Program-made: the position numbers and the translations under genes
In this document: piece after piece, positions 41,201-51,415 of the stretch
How the letters are laid out: each line of letters starts with the position of its first letter
How positions within the stretch are numbered: position 1 is the stretch's first letter
Notes under the pieces: generated by a model
What the model was told of the DNA's origin: nothing
Databases searched by the model: none
What the model saw: only the letters and a program-made list of their open reading frames with translations
Assembly (NCBI GenBank): GCA_018389105.1
Contig: JACATO010000596.1
Location: 970,001-1,034,000, forward strand
DNA length: 64,000 nucleotides
DNA from: Nautilus pompilius
Lineage: Eukaryota > Mollusca > Cephalopoda > Nautilida > Nautilidae
Direction of reading: 5' to 3'

Positions 41201-43473
41201 AGTGCCCATTGTGAGCCGTTAGACAGTTATTATTAATTAATAGTGATTATCCTATTTCATTTACTGTAGGCAAGAAGTTTGATAAAAGCAAATTGAGAGT
41301 AGCAATCCATATTACTCTGGAACCTGTCCCCCAAGTGTAGTAGATACTTACTATCCCTATTAATTGATAGGAAAGTCATACTGTAGATTAAAGGGTTAAT
41401 TGGAAATAGACCAAGTGGTTTGTTTCAGAGCCAACTCAGGCCACAAAATATCTGCAATTAATAATCCTGATGATGACAGAAAATGATCACTGAAGTATAG
41501 GTTTAGAAATTCAGTTTAATAGTAGGATGTACGTAAAGTTTAATAAATCCTTTAGCTTTGATTTTATTTTTAGGTGCTTTTGGGAATCTTGGTCTATACT
41601 CTTCTAATCTTTGTCCTGAAATGGTTGAACACAACGTGGTACCAAGGTAGGGAAAGGTTCATTTATCGATGTGTAACTCCAGATTTTAATATGGTAGTTT
41701 TATGTAAAGTGAAAATGTAATTAATTTTGAAGAAGGATGCAACATAAGATTGTAATTTATCATCACAGCTTAATTTCTAAGTGTTTGTAAAGGAAAACTG
41801 AGACTTGATTAACATATCTTGTGATAACCTATCGTTTTTTAAAATTTACATTATTTTTTATTGTTATTTTTACTTGATTTTTCTGTGTGCACATGTGTGT
41901 GTTTGTTGTTAATGTTAATTGCCAGTTCTTGTTTAATTGCCTTTTTAAAATTCAAACAATTCATAATATTGTTGCTGACTACATTATTTTAAACCAGAAA
42001 CATGAAAGTACATGGATGATTCTTTCACTCTGAGATGGGGGTTCATTTGGAATCCTCGGTCACTGAACTGCAGCTGATAATATTTTTCAGCCTTCTGGAC
42101 CTGGCCTGCCAAGACCACCAGATGACAGTTCAAGTCAGTGCTCTTGTAGCACTTCGGTCTCTGGTAAAACACGAAGCTGTCCGCAAGGTAACATTCACTA
42201 CTACTAGTGCTCTGTTCTATTCACAAAGGGGCCCAATCCTCAAATCTGTTGAAAGGTGTCTTTTTAATTCTTCAAGAAAGAAATTCAACTTCAGATAAAA
42301 ATATGGTTTCTCATCTATATCAACTCTTAAAATCACTTCAAGTGAATACAATTCTTCTACTACTAATAATTCACTTTTTTGCCCTTTATAAAGCATTTTA
42401 TATTTTTTTAAATCAGAAAAGTGATCAGCAGTTACTCACTTTCTGGTGGTTAGCATAAATTTGATAGTTCTTTTTTCTGAAATGTTTAGAAATATTTATT
42501 TGTTTTAAGTTCAGGAAGCCTTTATTCTTTAGCTTCCAAACTATCCAAATGAGAATAAATCAGGCTGAATTTTTGTAAAAAGTACTTAATCAAGAGTGAT
42601 TACTGTACATTAAATCTCCTTAGTTCTGATGGAAATCTACACTAAAATGTCACCTATAATATTGTTGGTCACCAAAGAAAATCAGTGTCACTATTAGATC
42701 TTTTGGTATTATAAACTCTCTCTTTTTTAAATTCATGTACCAAAGCAGATCAGTTTTTACTCTTGTTTTTGTCCAAATTTTCACTTGAAGAGTTTTTACT
42801 TGTTTCACTGATTTCACTTTGACTGGAATCATTACTTTCAGTGATTTCAGTCTATGAAACATCAAAGCTTTTTATTCTTGAGAGTGCCATGTATAAGACT
42901 GCCAGTGTTGGTGCTTTTCACTTTTCCTTTGTGGAAAAAGTATCTCATAGGTGGCACTTTAGTGTACCAGTTTTTAACAATATTTTTCACTTGTCCATTA
43001 TGCAGGTCTTTGTCTCTCTTAAATACAATAAAGAACCTTAAAGTCAAACCCAACAATATTGTTACAAGTTTTAATTAGTAACATAAATCTAATGTTTATT
43101 GTCAATTAAAAATGTAGATTCAGTATTGTTTAGTGACTATTACCGATAATACTTAAGACATTTTACTGGTGGTCATTTCCAAACTTACCTCTAAGTTGAG
43201 CAACAAATTAACTTCACTTTTGCTTTTTTTTTGCCTTGTTTATCTAATGTTGTAGCTCTTTATTACTATTTGTCTGAACAGTTGATGGTTGTCTACAATG
43301 CTGCTGATTTGTTGTCTCGGCTAATGGCATCTGTCACTCCCCGAACACTTTCCACCCCCGTGAGTCATGAGAACATTGAAATCTCACTTGCGGCAGCTCC
43401 CCAACAGCAGTCATCCAATGGTATGGTTCATCACTGCAATAGCCTTATCAGTCTTCTGGATAAGGAGAGGTAG
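6019..43473 (+). CDS. STK36: Serine/threonine-protein kinase 36 (Fused), complete, 32 coding exons
   Basis: This is the ortholog of Drosophila Fused, which acts in Hedgehog signalling and, in vertebrates, in building the central pair of motile cilia. An N-terminal kinase domain (residues 1-259) is followed by a Lys/Gln-rich linker (about 260-400) and a long helical HEAT/armadillo-like region to residue 1325. All 32 exons have GT donors and AG acceptors, and the phases add up to 3978 nt with one stop (TAG 43471-43473), so the gene is intact. The ATG at 6019 sits in a good context (AAACCATGG) and starts [16 protein letters not shown], the family start. Exon coordinates are split over the three block entries below. 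Introns are phase-conserved but packed with mobile-element remnants. I found no missing catalytic residue. The first exon is noncoding, probably in 4600-4690. Confidence 0.97.
8655..8775. repeat. Three direct copies of a TTTCATCATCT-type motif, last one an 18-bp palindrome
   Basis: Near-identical ATTTCATCATCTYAAATT stretches start at 8660, 8709 and 8755. The last is part of a perfect palindrome, TGATGAAATATTTCATCA, at 8746-8763. They lie just before the mobile-element ORF at 8820 and may belong to its end or be its binding sites. Confidence 0.5.
8820..10490 (+). pseudogene. Broken ORF of a dispersed transposon-derived protein family
   Basis: Coding-like sequence of about 550 codons inside the intron after STK36 exon 4. 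The first block (Met at 8828) has paired Cys-x2-Cys motifs (FCYVC, FICSAC, CYFC), so it is probably zinc-binding. An acidic stretch follows at 9230-9320, then a conserved core ([61 protein letters not shown]), and a C-terminal block ([27 protein letters not shown]). Frame changes near 9230 and 10057 and a TAG at 10196 break it. I recognise the core from uncharacterised proteins repeated in cnidarian, insect and cephalopod genomes, which behave like mobile-element genes; I cannot name the superfamily. Polyadenylation-like AATAAA sequences follow at about 10575. It is inactive here. Confidence 0.6.
11820..12720 (+). mobile_element. Tc1/mariner-like transposase remnant
   Basis: In the intron between STK36 exons 5 and 6, the stretch around 12440-12600 translates to a degraded Tc1 C-terminus: a Leu-Asp-Met-Asn-Pro-Ile-Asp run, matching the family's DLNPIE motif, then a stop where the usual Trp stands, then [10 protein letters not shown]. 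Upstream sequence at 11880-12350 is much more decayed. Ends and terminal repeats were not found, so the limits are approximate. Confidence 0.5.
12912..13131. mobile_element. MITE with perfect 20-bp terminal inverted repeats and TTAA
   Basis: The sequence ACTGCTTAACCCTTTGAGGA at 12912-12931 returns as its exact reverse complement at 13112-13131, about 220 bp end to end. Both ends contain TTAA (12917-12920 and 13123-13126), the target used by piggyBac-type elements. There is no coding capacity. It lies in the intron between STK36 exons 5 and 6. The perfect repeats point to a fairly young insertion, or to selection on the hairpin. Confidence 0.75.
14694..15881 (-). pseudogene. Broken hAT transposase, ZMYM1-like, C-terminal part
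   Basis: Minus-strand fragments run 15881-15630, 15492-15298, 15268-14942 and 14972-14694, separated by frame changes and stops. The first contains a [22 protein letters not shown] block, followed after a frame change by a trace of the usual 'DTRWSAR' region. The last contains [20 protein letters not shown], the hAT C-terminal dimerisation motif. The N-terminal half of the transposase is missing, lost or displaced by the insertion at 15856-16445. It cannot encode an active enzyme. Confidence 0.7.
15856..16445. mobile_element. pogo/mariner-like MITE nested inside the hAT element
   Basis: The ends are CAGTCGCCCCC (left) and GGGGGACAACTG (right), inverted repeats of the type CAGTYGYCCCC, flanked by TA on both sides (15854-15855 and 16446-16447). 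The left end has an expanded run of about 16 C. The interior is noncoding and AT-rich, with TTCGCGG-type sub-repeats near both ends (GCATTCGCGGCCCC; CCTGTGAATACTGGG). TA duplication with CAGT ends is typical of pogo/Tigger-type elements. Confidence 0.7.
17688..19485 (+). CDS. STK36: STK36 exons 7-10: linker and start of helical region
   Basis: Exons: 17688-17851, 18296-18403, 18974-19117, 19265-19485. They encode about residues 260-472. The first three are polar and Lys/Ser/Gln-rich with no recognisable fold ([20 protein letters not shown] is typical) and correspond to the poorly conserved region after the kinase. Exon 10 opens with an acidic [11 protein letters not shown] patch, a motif I associate with Fused proteins, then moves into predicted helices ([19 protein letters not shown]). 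Exons 7-9 end in phase 0; exon 10 ends after two bases of a codon completed at 20664. Confidence 0.94.
20664..43473 (+). CDS. STK36: STK36 exons 11-32: C-terminal HEAT/ARM-like region and stop
   Basis: Exons: 20664-20763, 21278-21375, 22073-22178, 23000-23150, 24138-24268, 25308-25415, 26451-26549, 28330-28424, 30176-30239, 30886-30996, 31082-31156, 31515-31742, 32631-32734, 32912-33025, 34751-34910, 37168-37309, 37587-37710, 40673-40733, 40977-41106, 41574-41646, 42091-42187, 43282-43473. The product is Leu-rich and helical, with armadillo-like repeats near the end (for example [38 protein letters not shown] and [20 protein letters not shown]). It probably serves as the scaffold part binding partners such as Sufu/Gli or cilium factors; that role is family knowledge, not visible here. 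Donors are canonical; the weakest is GTTTGT at 23151, ten bases before a long ATT repeat. The acceptor at 31514 (AAAAG) lacks a clean pyrimidine tract close to the AG. Confidence 0.93.
21494..21573. mobile_element. Short hairpin MITE, copy 1
   Basis: This is a near-palindrome: AGGATGTCCAGACGAAACCC on the left and GGTTTCGTCTGGATGCTCCT on the right. Related hairpins occur at 31229-31316 and 49481-49553, sharing an ACTAGGGATGTYCAAATGAAACCC-like arm. It lies in an STK36 intron and has no coding capacity. Confidence 0.55.
23160..23268. repeat. (ATT)n then (TTG)n microsatellite, about 108 bp
   Basis: About 85 bases of TTA repeats pass into about seven TTG units. It begins ten bases after the STK36 exon 14 donor (GTTTGT at 23151). 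The apparent Tyr/Ile/Val-rich reading frame across it is an artefact of the repeat. Confidence 0.95.
24670..24990. repeat. Degenerate minisatellite, unit about 30-35 bp
   Basis: Imperfect repeats of a unit resembling CACTRTCTKACCACHYTCATCTCTAC cover the region, with phrases such as CTCATCTCTACCACAGCAC, CTCATCTCAACTACTTCAC and TTATCTCTACTTTGATAC. It lies in the intron between STK36 exons 15 and 16. The open frames across it are low-complexity by-products. Confidence 0.6.
28070..28150 (+). repeat. tRNA-derived SINE remnant
   Basis: An A-box-like GCTCCGTTAGATGTGG is followed about 33 bases on by a good B box, GGTTCAAACCT (28124-28134). It lies in the STK36 intron after exon 17. The tRNA arms do not pair well, so this is a SINE head rather than a tRNA gene. 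Confidence 0.5.
28905..30060 (+). pseudogene. Decayed Gln/Tyr/Ser-rich coding sequence between direct repeats
   Basis: The frame at 28944-29138, and shifted frames to about 29730, are unusually rich in Gln, Tyr, Ser, Thr and Pro ([20 protein letters not shown]; then [19 protein letters not shown] after a stop). This suggests a retro-copied low-complexity N-terminus like those of RNA-binding proteins. Stops and frameshifts are frequent. The block is bracketed by related sequences: ACATTTGATGTTGTGTAATAG (28912-28932) against ACATTTGGTGTTGTGTAATAC (29827-29847), and AAGAGGTGTATTTATGAGAG (28963-28982) against AAGAGGTGTACTTGTAAGAG (30019-30038). It lies in the intron after STK36 exon 18. Parent gene not identified. 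Confidence 0.4.
31229..31316. mobile_element. Short hairpin MITE, copy 2
   Basis: CATCTGAAACCCAG on the left pairs with TTGGGTTTCATTTGAACATC near the right end; the element terminates in CCCTAGT like the copy at 49481-49553. It lies between STK36 exons 21 and 22. Confidence 0.5.
35101..35250. repeat. Tandem duplication, unit about 74 bp
   Basis: Two copies run from ATACCCARCAGTGATATTA to GTTACTCACAGGT, at 35101-35170 and 35172-35250, differing by a few substitutions and short indels. They lie in the large intron after STK36 exon 25. Confidence 0.8.
35447..35652. repeat. Two further tandem repeats (27-bp and 65-bp units)
   Basis: A 27-bp unit (AGAAAGGGTCYGGTAGGTCTTCT) is repeated in 35450-35505. 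A 65-bp unit then runs 35523-35587 and 35588-35652, beginning GACAACCAACGTAGATGGAC and GACAATGGACATAGCTGGAC. Together with 35101-35250 this makes a composite repeat-rich block that may be one end of an unidentified mobile element. Confidence 0.55.
38290..38910 (-). mobile_element. Probable Tc1-like remnant
   Basis: The sequence resembles the noncoding-strand reading of a decayed Tc1-type transposase gene (for example the TTCAAATCTGGAGATTGAGG region, where many Tc1 copies carry a related string). It lies in the intron before STK36 exon 28. No termini were found and all frames are broken. Confidence 0.3.
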
Positions 43474-43917
43474 TAAAGGGAAAATAACTGAGACTGTATC
43501 TAAATGCATACAGTTACAGAACAGTGTCTGAAATTGCAGTTTTATGAAATTTCTAAACTTAAACAATTGTGAAAGTTTAGATGAGATACTAATATAAAGC
43601 ATCTCAAAAAACTTCTGTATTACTAAATGATCCTGATTTGTTTTTAGCTTACAGTATTCTTAATTGATTTATGTACTATAATATTTCATATCTGAGATCT
43701 CTGTACCAGAAACATTTTATTGAATAGTAACAGAAAATGTTAATACACTACACTTCAGCTCTTAAAGTACATACATTACTTATACTGGGTACTGACTGGA
43801 AAATTTTTGTCAAATTTACCATCTACATCATTATTGTTTGTGAAAAACAGCAGCAACATATATTTAGATTCTTTATCAAAAATTTTAGATTAAGTTCATT
43901 TTTTGTACAGAGATGTT

Positions 43918-43923
43918 AATAAA
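43918..43923 (+). terminator. Candidate STK36 polyadenylation signal
   Basis: An AATAAA hexamer lies 445 bases after the STK36 stop. Further AATAAA copies lie downstream (near 44787 and 46293), so the true site is unproven. Confidence 0.3.
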
Positions 43924-45259
43924 GTGGTTAGATAGTAAAATTGCTCAATATCTTGCTGTATTATAAACCCAGCAGATTTCTTGTGTGAGAGTTTATACTA
44001 CCAACATTCCTAACTAAAACCTTTAGCATTCATTTTTAATGGAATCATACATAAAGTTGTATACCTATTTACCTTTTGTTAACCTGCAATAAGTGTCATA
44101 CAGTATTTTTCTGTTGTATTTTAGCAAAATATATTTGGTATTATTTAGAACTTTGGTTAGCAAAATAGAAAATATTTAAATTGTATGTGATAGCCAAACA
44201 ATTTAAAATTCATTTCTTATTTGGTAAAGAAATTTAAATATAGATAGTCAGGAGATGGGTAGGAAGTTTTAAAATGTATAGCCTTTCTCTTTCATGAAAT
44301 TTTTCTTTTTGTCATTGTTTTTTTTTATAAAGAAATTCATCCATTTTTCATTAACAAATCAACTACTTTACATCAGATGACATACCAAAAATAATGTTCA
44401 CATGTGTAAATATTTCTTTTTTAATTTGTTTTTATTGACCTTTTTTTTTCAAGGAATAATCAAAGAATAAACAAACATATTATGAAAACAATTATAAGGA
44501 ATTGATTAGTATCTTTTCATTTCTCCCTTCTTAATTGTAGACACTATTTTAGTGGAAAATTTGTTCCATATAAGATACTTCACCATAAAGTAAATGTTCC
44601 TAAAGTCTTATTAGCATTTAGCAATGTATGTGAATTTGTTCATGAAAGACTGAAAGTCGGGTGTCTTACACACCGGACCACTCTTTATTTCTTTGTCCAC
44701 ATCTTGATTATCAGCAATCTACTAGGCAGATCTTTTTAAAAAATTTAACTATTTATGATTATCATGCTTTTGTAGATTAAACATTTAATAAAAGTTTAAA
44801 TGTTATGTTTTTAGTGGCTGGACTTTAAACTAGAAATAAGATATTTAAATAAAGCATTATTATAATTACTACTACTTTATTCCATTAAAATGAATAACAA
44901 GGTCACTGTTAAACAACCCAATGAACATTGTTTGCTTGTGCACTTGATCCTAACAAATGCATCTCATAAATGTGCCAGTTAAATTAAACTGTTGTTCTGT
45001 GACTGCATAGACTTTCTCTGAAGATGTTAATGTTTGACCGTCAGTACTCTTGAAGAGAATGAAAGGTGAAAAAATTGAAGCTTAGGAAAGAGAAAATTGG
45101 TTGCATGAAAATAGATTTTAAAAGAATTATTTTTTTATTATGCAATTTGTTGTTGTTGTTTTTTGTAATATGTCACTGCATCCAGTTTTGATGTTAACTT
45201 TTTTGTAACAGATTTATATACAAAAAATGTTTAAATTATGTACTGAACACTGTTTGAGC

Positions 45260-45294
<35 letters not shown>

Positions 45295-48200
45295 CTTTTT
45301 AGTTCATTCTAGAGATAAAGATTGGTGTATTAAATGAGAAGCTTACATGATAAATGGAGATTGTCATGTTACCTTCATAAACAATGTAGATTAATGAGTA
45401 ATATTTTCTGAAGAACCTCATATGATGTTCTTTCATGGATATAGAGAATTTTAGCACTATATTTTTATCTGTGAAAATCCATGACCTGCCTACCATTACC
45501 TCAAAATGTTTTCATGCAGCACTTATAAGTGGCAGATTCCTATCTTTATGTTATCTTTTAACTTCTGTTAGTTAGAAAACCTTTTTAAGAAATTCAGTTG
45601 CAAACCCGAGTTGTGCGAGTATTCAAAAGACTCCTCAGAGCTTTATTGCTGTGTTGCCACAAATTACACAAAGGCAACTTGTGAAAAGTTTGTTCATATA
45701 CAGTTAATTTAAAATCTTTGGAAAATAGTTTCTAACAACCTATTAACCTGAGAACCACCACCACTTTTTCTGACTTCAAGAAGGTAGCTGTGGATAGATA
45801 CAAGTAAATTTAAATGTTAAACATAACCAAAAATGTTGAATCTAACAGCAACTTGTATGTTAGTGAGAATTTCAAACTTTTAAAATATTTGTATGAAGCT
45901 GGCAGAGGCTTGTGATGGACAACGTCCTGTAGCAACTAGCCACAGCACTACACCCTGTCACCAGGGGTTTTCTCCAGTGTAGAGATTGGCATGCAGCAAT
46001 AAGAAGTTGTAACTGGTCACAAAACATTTAATTAATTTATGTTACTCAGGGTGGAGTCGGCAAAAAAGCTTCTTTTGGAGGGAAAAGTTAGATTTATATC
46101 AGTTTGACCCTTAATTTAAAGGTGTACAAAATAAATGTTATTCCCTTTTCTTGCCATTGTTTCTCTTTGCTTATTATTATTCTTGCTAATCTACATTCCG
46201 TCCAGTAATTGTGGTTTACTTTGTATAGATTTTATTTAGGGTGATCATGTTCTGTTTACCTTGTATTGAATATTTTTAATCAATATGTTAATAAATTTAA
46301 TTTAAACTAGTGTCCACTCTGTTTTTTTTTTTCAAATTCTTTAGAATTTGTCCAGTAGTTTGAACTATTATGACTCTTTGGGCACTATTCTAGGAATGAG
46401 TGTGTATGAGAGAAACAAAATTTATTAAATAATATTCAAGGTGAAGTTTTTTGGTTGTGCACTCTGTCACCAAGAGCCATGTCCACTTGATGTGACTTAT
46501 GGGCTAAATAGTTGAGCCTAGTATTTCTAAAACAGCTACTAACACTAAGACTTGTTCTTTTAACTTAGCCCAAACTAAAAACATATTTTGTAATGACTAA
46601 GTTATATTATTAATTTCAATGAACTTCAGCAATTTTTTTACTTTTCATAATTTTCAAACATGCCTCAGCTCTCCTGTCAAGAAGATCATAAACAACTTTG
46701 TTTGCATCAAAGTTGTGCAAGATAGTAGGCTGTATGAGACTGAATATCACTACTACTACTACTTTCACTTCAGAAGAGCTCAAAAACACAAGATGGCAGT
46801 ATTCAATTAATATGGTAATTTGGTTAGTAATTTTAGCATCGAATGTAACCAGATAATAAATAGTGGTAGTTAAAACTGTGTGGAATCCAATTTTATTTTA
46901 ATGCTTATTTTGGAAGAGGAAATATCTGAGGGCAGTAAATAAGAAGACAAGTTACTGTCCAGAGCATAGAGTTAGTGTATTTATGCAACTAGACCCTCTA
47001 CTCTGTTGGAACAGACCACCACTTTCATGCATCAATCACTCTATTACTAGAGAAAAACATAAAAATCATATCTGCTTCTGGATTTACCCGTTTGAAACAC
47101 AACTATTAAGTTATGGCTCTAGGAGTTATCTATCCTGAATGAAATTTGGCCAGGTTTAACACAGATGTCACATTTGAATTTCTAGCATTAGTAATTATTC
47201 TTGCTTTCTTTGTGGAGAATATTTTCTGAATTATCATCAGAGAAGATTCCACCCTCCCTACTTTTCACCCCCATTCAGTGATTAGTATTGAATGGCAATT
47301 TGTTTTCTCACACAAATGTATTTGTAATTATGGCTTTAGCATGCTATTAGTTTAAATCTTACATTGCTTGCTTTTGTAGTGATTAGCATGAAATAAAACC
47401 AAGAGAACATATTGAATATACATAAACTGGCAAACTTACCATGATTAAATGGCATTCACCAATGAGTGTATTATTTATCTTTGCTTGAAATCTTGAAAGC
47501 ATTTCTTATTAGTTTATCTTTAATATGGAAAAAGAGAGAGTTGTAGTTTGGAATAGTGATCATGCTAACATGACAGCCAGAGGATCTAAATGGACCATCA
47601 AATCACAGAAATATTTTGTATTTTGTTGTTTTTTTTTCTTTGTGTGGTTTCCAAGTTTGGTGATTGGTGATGAGATTTTACTATAATTTTAATCAGCCAT
47701 CTTGTGACAATTAAGCATGCTAAGCCAGTGATATCCACGTTGTACATTATCCACCATATTCACTTAAATCTCATAAATACTAATCCAGAAACATTTTATT
47801 AAGTCAAACAGGTGAATTTATCATACCGGAGCAATGACCATGTCTTTGGAAACTCCAGTATTTATGTTTCTGAATAGTTTGTTGCTTTACTAGGATGAAA
47901 GTATTAAACTAACTTTTTTCTGAAATGGAAAAGGTCTTTTTTCAAAATATTTAATTGTTATTGATTTTTTAAATCTGGCTTTGTCCTTGTATACTTTGCC
48001 CTTCATTTCAACTTTCCTTAGCAACAAAATTTACAAACAGCAGCATTGATTGACAAACACAGTGATCACTACACATACTATATAATCCTATTTATTACCT
48101 GTTATGCCCTAACAACTAATATGACATTCGTAAGTAGTTTATTAGAACAGAAATCCTTCGAAAGAACAAATGGGCAGAGGGAGATAACTGCTCTTAACGA

Positions 48201-49480
48201 GTAAATGTTTCATTATTCTAGCATTATCTTTAATCAAATAAAATGTCATCGAAAGTTGTTTTTGCCATAACATTGTGTTTTATTCTCATTATGCAACACC
48301 AAGAAAGTCTTCTGCCTTGTTGTGCTGATAGATAATGAGGCATTAAAAAAAAAAAGAAAGAAGAATGTTGCATTCAAAAGTGTGTATTTAAGAACAAGCA
48401 AGCCTGGATGCCATAAGTGTAGGTGTAACCTTTCAGATGTGGTCTCTCCATAATAAATCGTACTTCGCACTTACATCGGTGAGAAACCTCATGAGATAGA
48501 CAATTGAGTATTGTATAAAGCATTTTATTTATTATTAGACAAGTGCTGCATACATCAGAACCTGGAGAAACTCATCACGTAATCCTTATGACTTGGTCAG
48601 TTATCTAAAATTAATCCACACATTTTGACTTGTACAGAGAAGATATTTTATTAATACATATTGAGACAAATTGTTTTCCACCCACTTGTTGAATAGATCA
48701 GAAACTGTTAGGAAAAGCACAAGGAGATAGTGTAACTCTCTCTGCATATGAAGTCTCGCATAAGCAAGGCCTTTCAAATGTAACTTTTCTCTACCATACA
48801 CTTAGCTTGAGGATGCTATACAAATATGACTCTTGTAACAAATTCTTTTTTATGAGTTTGATATTTCACTGAATTTTTAGTCATATTTAACAGAACTGGA
48901 TATTTAAACTGTCTCTTATAGCAGACACTGTCTGTAGTAGACTAGAAGTGGACTGTTGCATTATATTTACTGATTAGTTTTTGCTGAACCAAAAATTCCT
49001 AGTTTCAACTTTAATAAAGTAATCTCATGACTTGTATATTCCACAGATAATGGGCTTATTTAAATGTGTGATCTCTATTCTCTGCAAATAGTTTTAGCCA
49101 TCAAATGTTTTGTTAATATTTTGGTATTAAAATAATGAAGGAGAAGGGAGAAGTTTCTTGAGGTCACAGAAGTCATTTTTGTAAGTTTCTGAAGTATTTT
49201 TAAAATAGAAATGAATATATTTTTTAATCATCTATTAAAACATAGTTTTAAGATATTATAGGAAAAAAAACTGCAGAGAGATATTCCACATAATATTGAA
49301 AGTAAATGAAGCTTTCTCAAATTGTTTGATTGCTTTGGTCAGGAGATAAACAGATAGAATGATGTGCAGAGATGGTTGTAGTAAAATATTCTATATATCA
49401 ATCTATAAGTGCATACAGGCACATGTATATTAGCTTGTGACTTAGAAAATATGTACATTACAAAAGGTTTACCACCAGTG

Positions 49481-49553
49481 GTATTCAAATGGAACCCAGC
49501 CAGACAGCATCACAGCAATGCTATCTATATCTCATTTGAACATCCCTAGTAAA
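49481..49553. mobile_element. Short hairpin MITE, copy 3
   Basis: The left arm holds GTATTCAAATGGAACCCAGC and the right arm CTCATTTGAACATCCCTAGT. A partial relative (TTTAAATGAAACCAGG) follows at 49746. The right terminus is nearly identical to the copy at 31229-31316. Confidence 0.5.
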
Positions 49554-50164
49554 AGTTAATGCCAGAACTCTAATGAAATGTGGGTTATTTCAGTTTTGAG
49601 TCCACATTTATGACTACCAATGTATATAACATTTTTAAAAAGTCAAAGACTGCACTTGTGTGTTGCTATTAAACATTGTGTTTAATTGTGTCAATATACT
49701 GTACCACAACTGAAGATTAAAATACCAGAATACACAAAGGGATATTTAAATGAAACCAGGTTAAAATAGCATCGATTTAATGGTATCTGGCCAGGAATGC
49801 CCTTATAAGAATGTGGTACCATTCCTACTAATTAGATCACTTTGTAGAAAATTGGTTCTTTTCTTTTTTTTCATAGTTGTATTTTTTGTCCTTTTTAAAA
49901 TTCATCTTCAATGATTTAGATGCCTTTGAATTACTATTTTTTTTTTTTTTACCTTATTTCATCCCATTTATCTTTTTTTTCTTTCTCTCTTTGTGTGGTA
50001 CATGCGTGCAGGTGCAAATGTAAAGTTTGTGTATATGTGTTTATCTCTGAGGAGAAGGGAATGGAGTAAGCTGGAGCTGTGTGGAGCAAGCTCCTGGTGT
50101 AGGCCTAAAAGGCCGTGTTACCCAATTTTAACAGAATCCACATGACAGTTACAGTAAACTTACT

Positions 50165-51415
50165 ACAATCCCTCGTACTTGCCGACTTTTCAAAATTCTC
50201 AAGAGGCAGATTTTGTGAGACTCGCAGCAAATCAAGCAACTTACAAGCAAAACTGGTTTAAAGCCCATCACTGGTAAATGCCCCCCATGCATTCTTTGAT
50301 TTTGTCATTTGTTTTCAATTCTGCAGGTCTCAAGATATCATCATATTTTCATTTTTGTAAATTTCACTTAATCTTTAAAACAATGTTTTATTACTTCCAG
50401 AAAACAGGTTTGAGGCACCAAATGTAATATATATACCGGTGAGGGAGTAATTTCTTTGGCTGTCCTTTTTATGGCTTTACTCTTACTAAGTTGACGAATT
50501 AGTTTAAATATGTATTTGTTTTCATTTCTGATGACCTCATACATCACCTTTAAATATTGCTTTCAATTGATAAATAGGTTGTTCAATTTCCTATGTTGAT
50601 TGGAAATATTAAATGAACAAGTAAAGACAGTTTCTGTCAATAAATAACATTCTATACAGCTATCTTGTTACATTTCAATCACAAATACAGAACATGTTTG
50701 AAAATGATTTACTGTAACAATCACAAATGAAAATGAAAGAGAAAGACAGCTACTATCAAAAATAGCACACACACAATCTGGAATAACACAAGAATTTCAA
50801 TGATTTGGGCAGGGGATCCACTAGCCAAGGCATTTTTAGATTTCAAGCTAAAAGGAAAAAAAAAATTATAATCATTCAGGGAATTAAAGCATTTCATAAA
50901 CGTCAAATGTAAAATAGAGTAGGCCTACCTTGCAAAATGCATCTGTTTTCGAAGTACATTTGGTGACCCGAGGAAATTATTTCCCAAGATGTCTGGAATG
51001 TGCACTCGTAGCTTTTTCTCTTCGCCTCAGTTACCAAAGAAGCCATTTTGAGTAATCACAGTAACAATCATGCTTGGTTTAGAACAATAAACCTGATTGG
51101 TCGCCTTATTTTTATAATTGGTTTCCATTGGCCAAGAAGAAAGCAAAGCCTGATTTCCGGTATGAATCACATGCTTACTCAACTGATTTTGCTATAGAGA
51201 CTAATCGATTGGCTGACGTTTACCGGACAATTTTGAGTGTATGAAAAAGTTAATTATAGTCACGCAAATTGGTAGACTTCCAGGAAAAAATCGATGTACA
51301 TGCCTAAAATCAGTAGAAATTACCAACCCGATCTCCTGATCGAGTGAAAGGTCTAAATTCGGGAGACTACCACCCAAATTGGGAGAGTTGGTAACTTTGA
51401 TCCCTTATTACCAGT
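50165..51415. mobile_element. Possible nonautonomous DNA element with degenerate inverted ends
   Basis: The left side reads CGTACTTGCCGACTTTTC near 50177. The right side, near 51390-51412, reads as the reverse complement of AAGTTACCAACTCTCCC, followed inward by CGGGAGACTACC-type motifs. Ends of this 'ACTTGCCAACTCTCCCG' style occur in dispersed animal DNA elements. The match is imperfect and the target duplication unresolved. Confidence 0.35.
50721..51046 (-). CDS. Speculative small two-exon gene ending in a transmembrane segment
   Basis: Two putative exons on the minus strand: about 51046-50929 with donor AAG/GTAGGC, and 50847-50721 with a long pyrimidine tract and acceptor TTTTAG. In the frame read as RVHIPDILGNNFLGSP and continuing across the junction, the second exon encodes a stretch of about 25 hydrophobic residues (IIEILVLFQIVCVLFLIVAV) ending HFHL and a TGA stop. 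Upstream on the same strand are CCAAT motifs and a TATAAAAAT (about 51115-51107). Problem: the well-placed ATG (CAAAATGGC, 51046) opens a different frame that stops just after the junction, and the transmembrane frame meets a TGA about 15 codons after an upstream ATG (GCATGATTG). It may be an unrecognised small membrane protein with another 5' exon, or chance. Confidence 0.25.

Larger units (their letters stand above)
43474..50160. other. STK36 3' flank and intergenic DNA
   Basis: No coding exon could be supported here. AT-rich sequence contains several AATAAA hexamers, a (GT)n(AT)n repeat at 45261-45295, a short hairpin around GTCGGGTGTCTTACACACCG (44657-44680), and repeat fragments. Open frames present lack coding character. 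The 3' end of STK36 mRNA must lie in the left part. Confidence 0.6.

Noticed and set aside
42841..43078. Overlapping 60-75-codon frames on both strands
   Set aside because: They lie in the last STK36 intron, overlap each other and lack motifs or conserved splice context.
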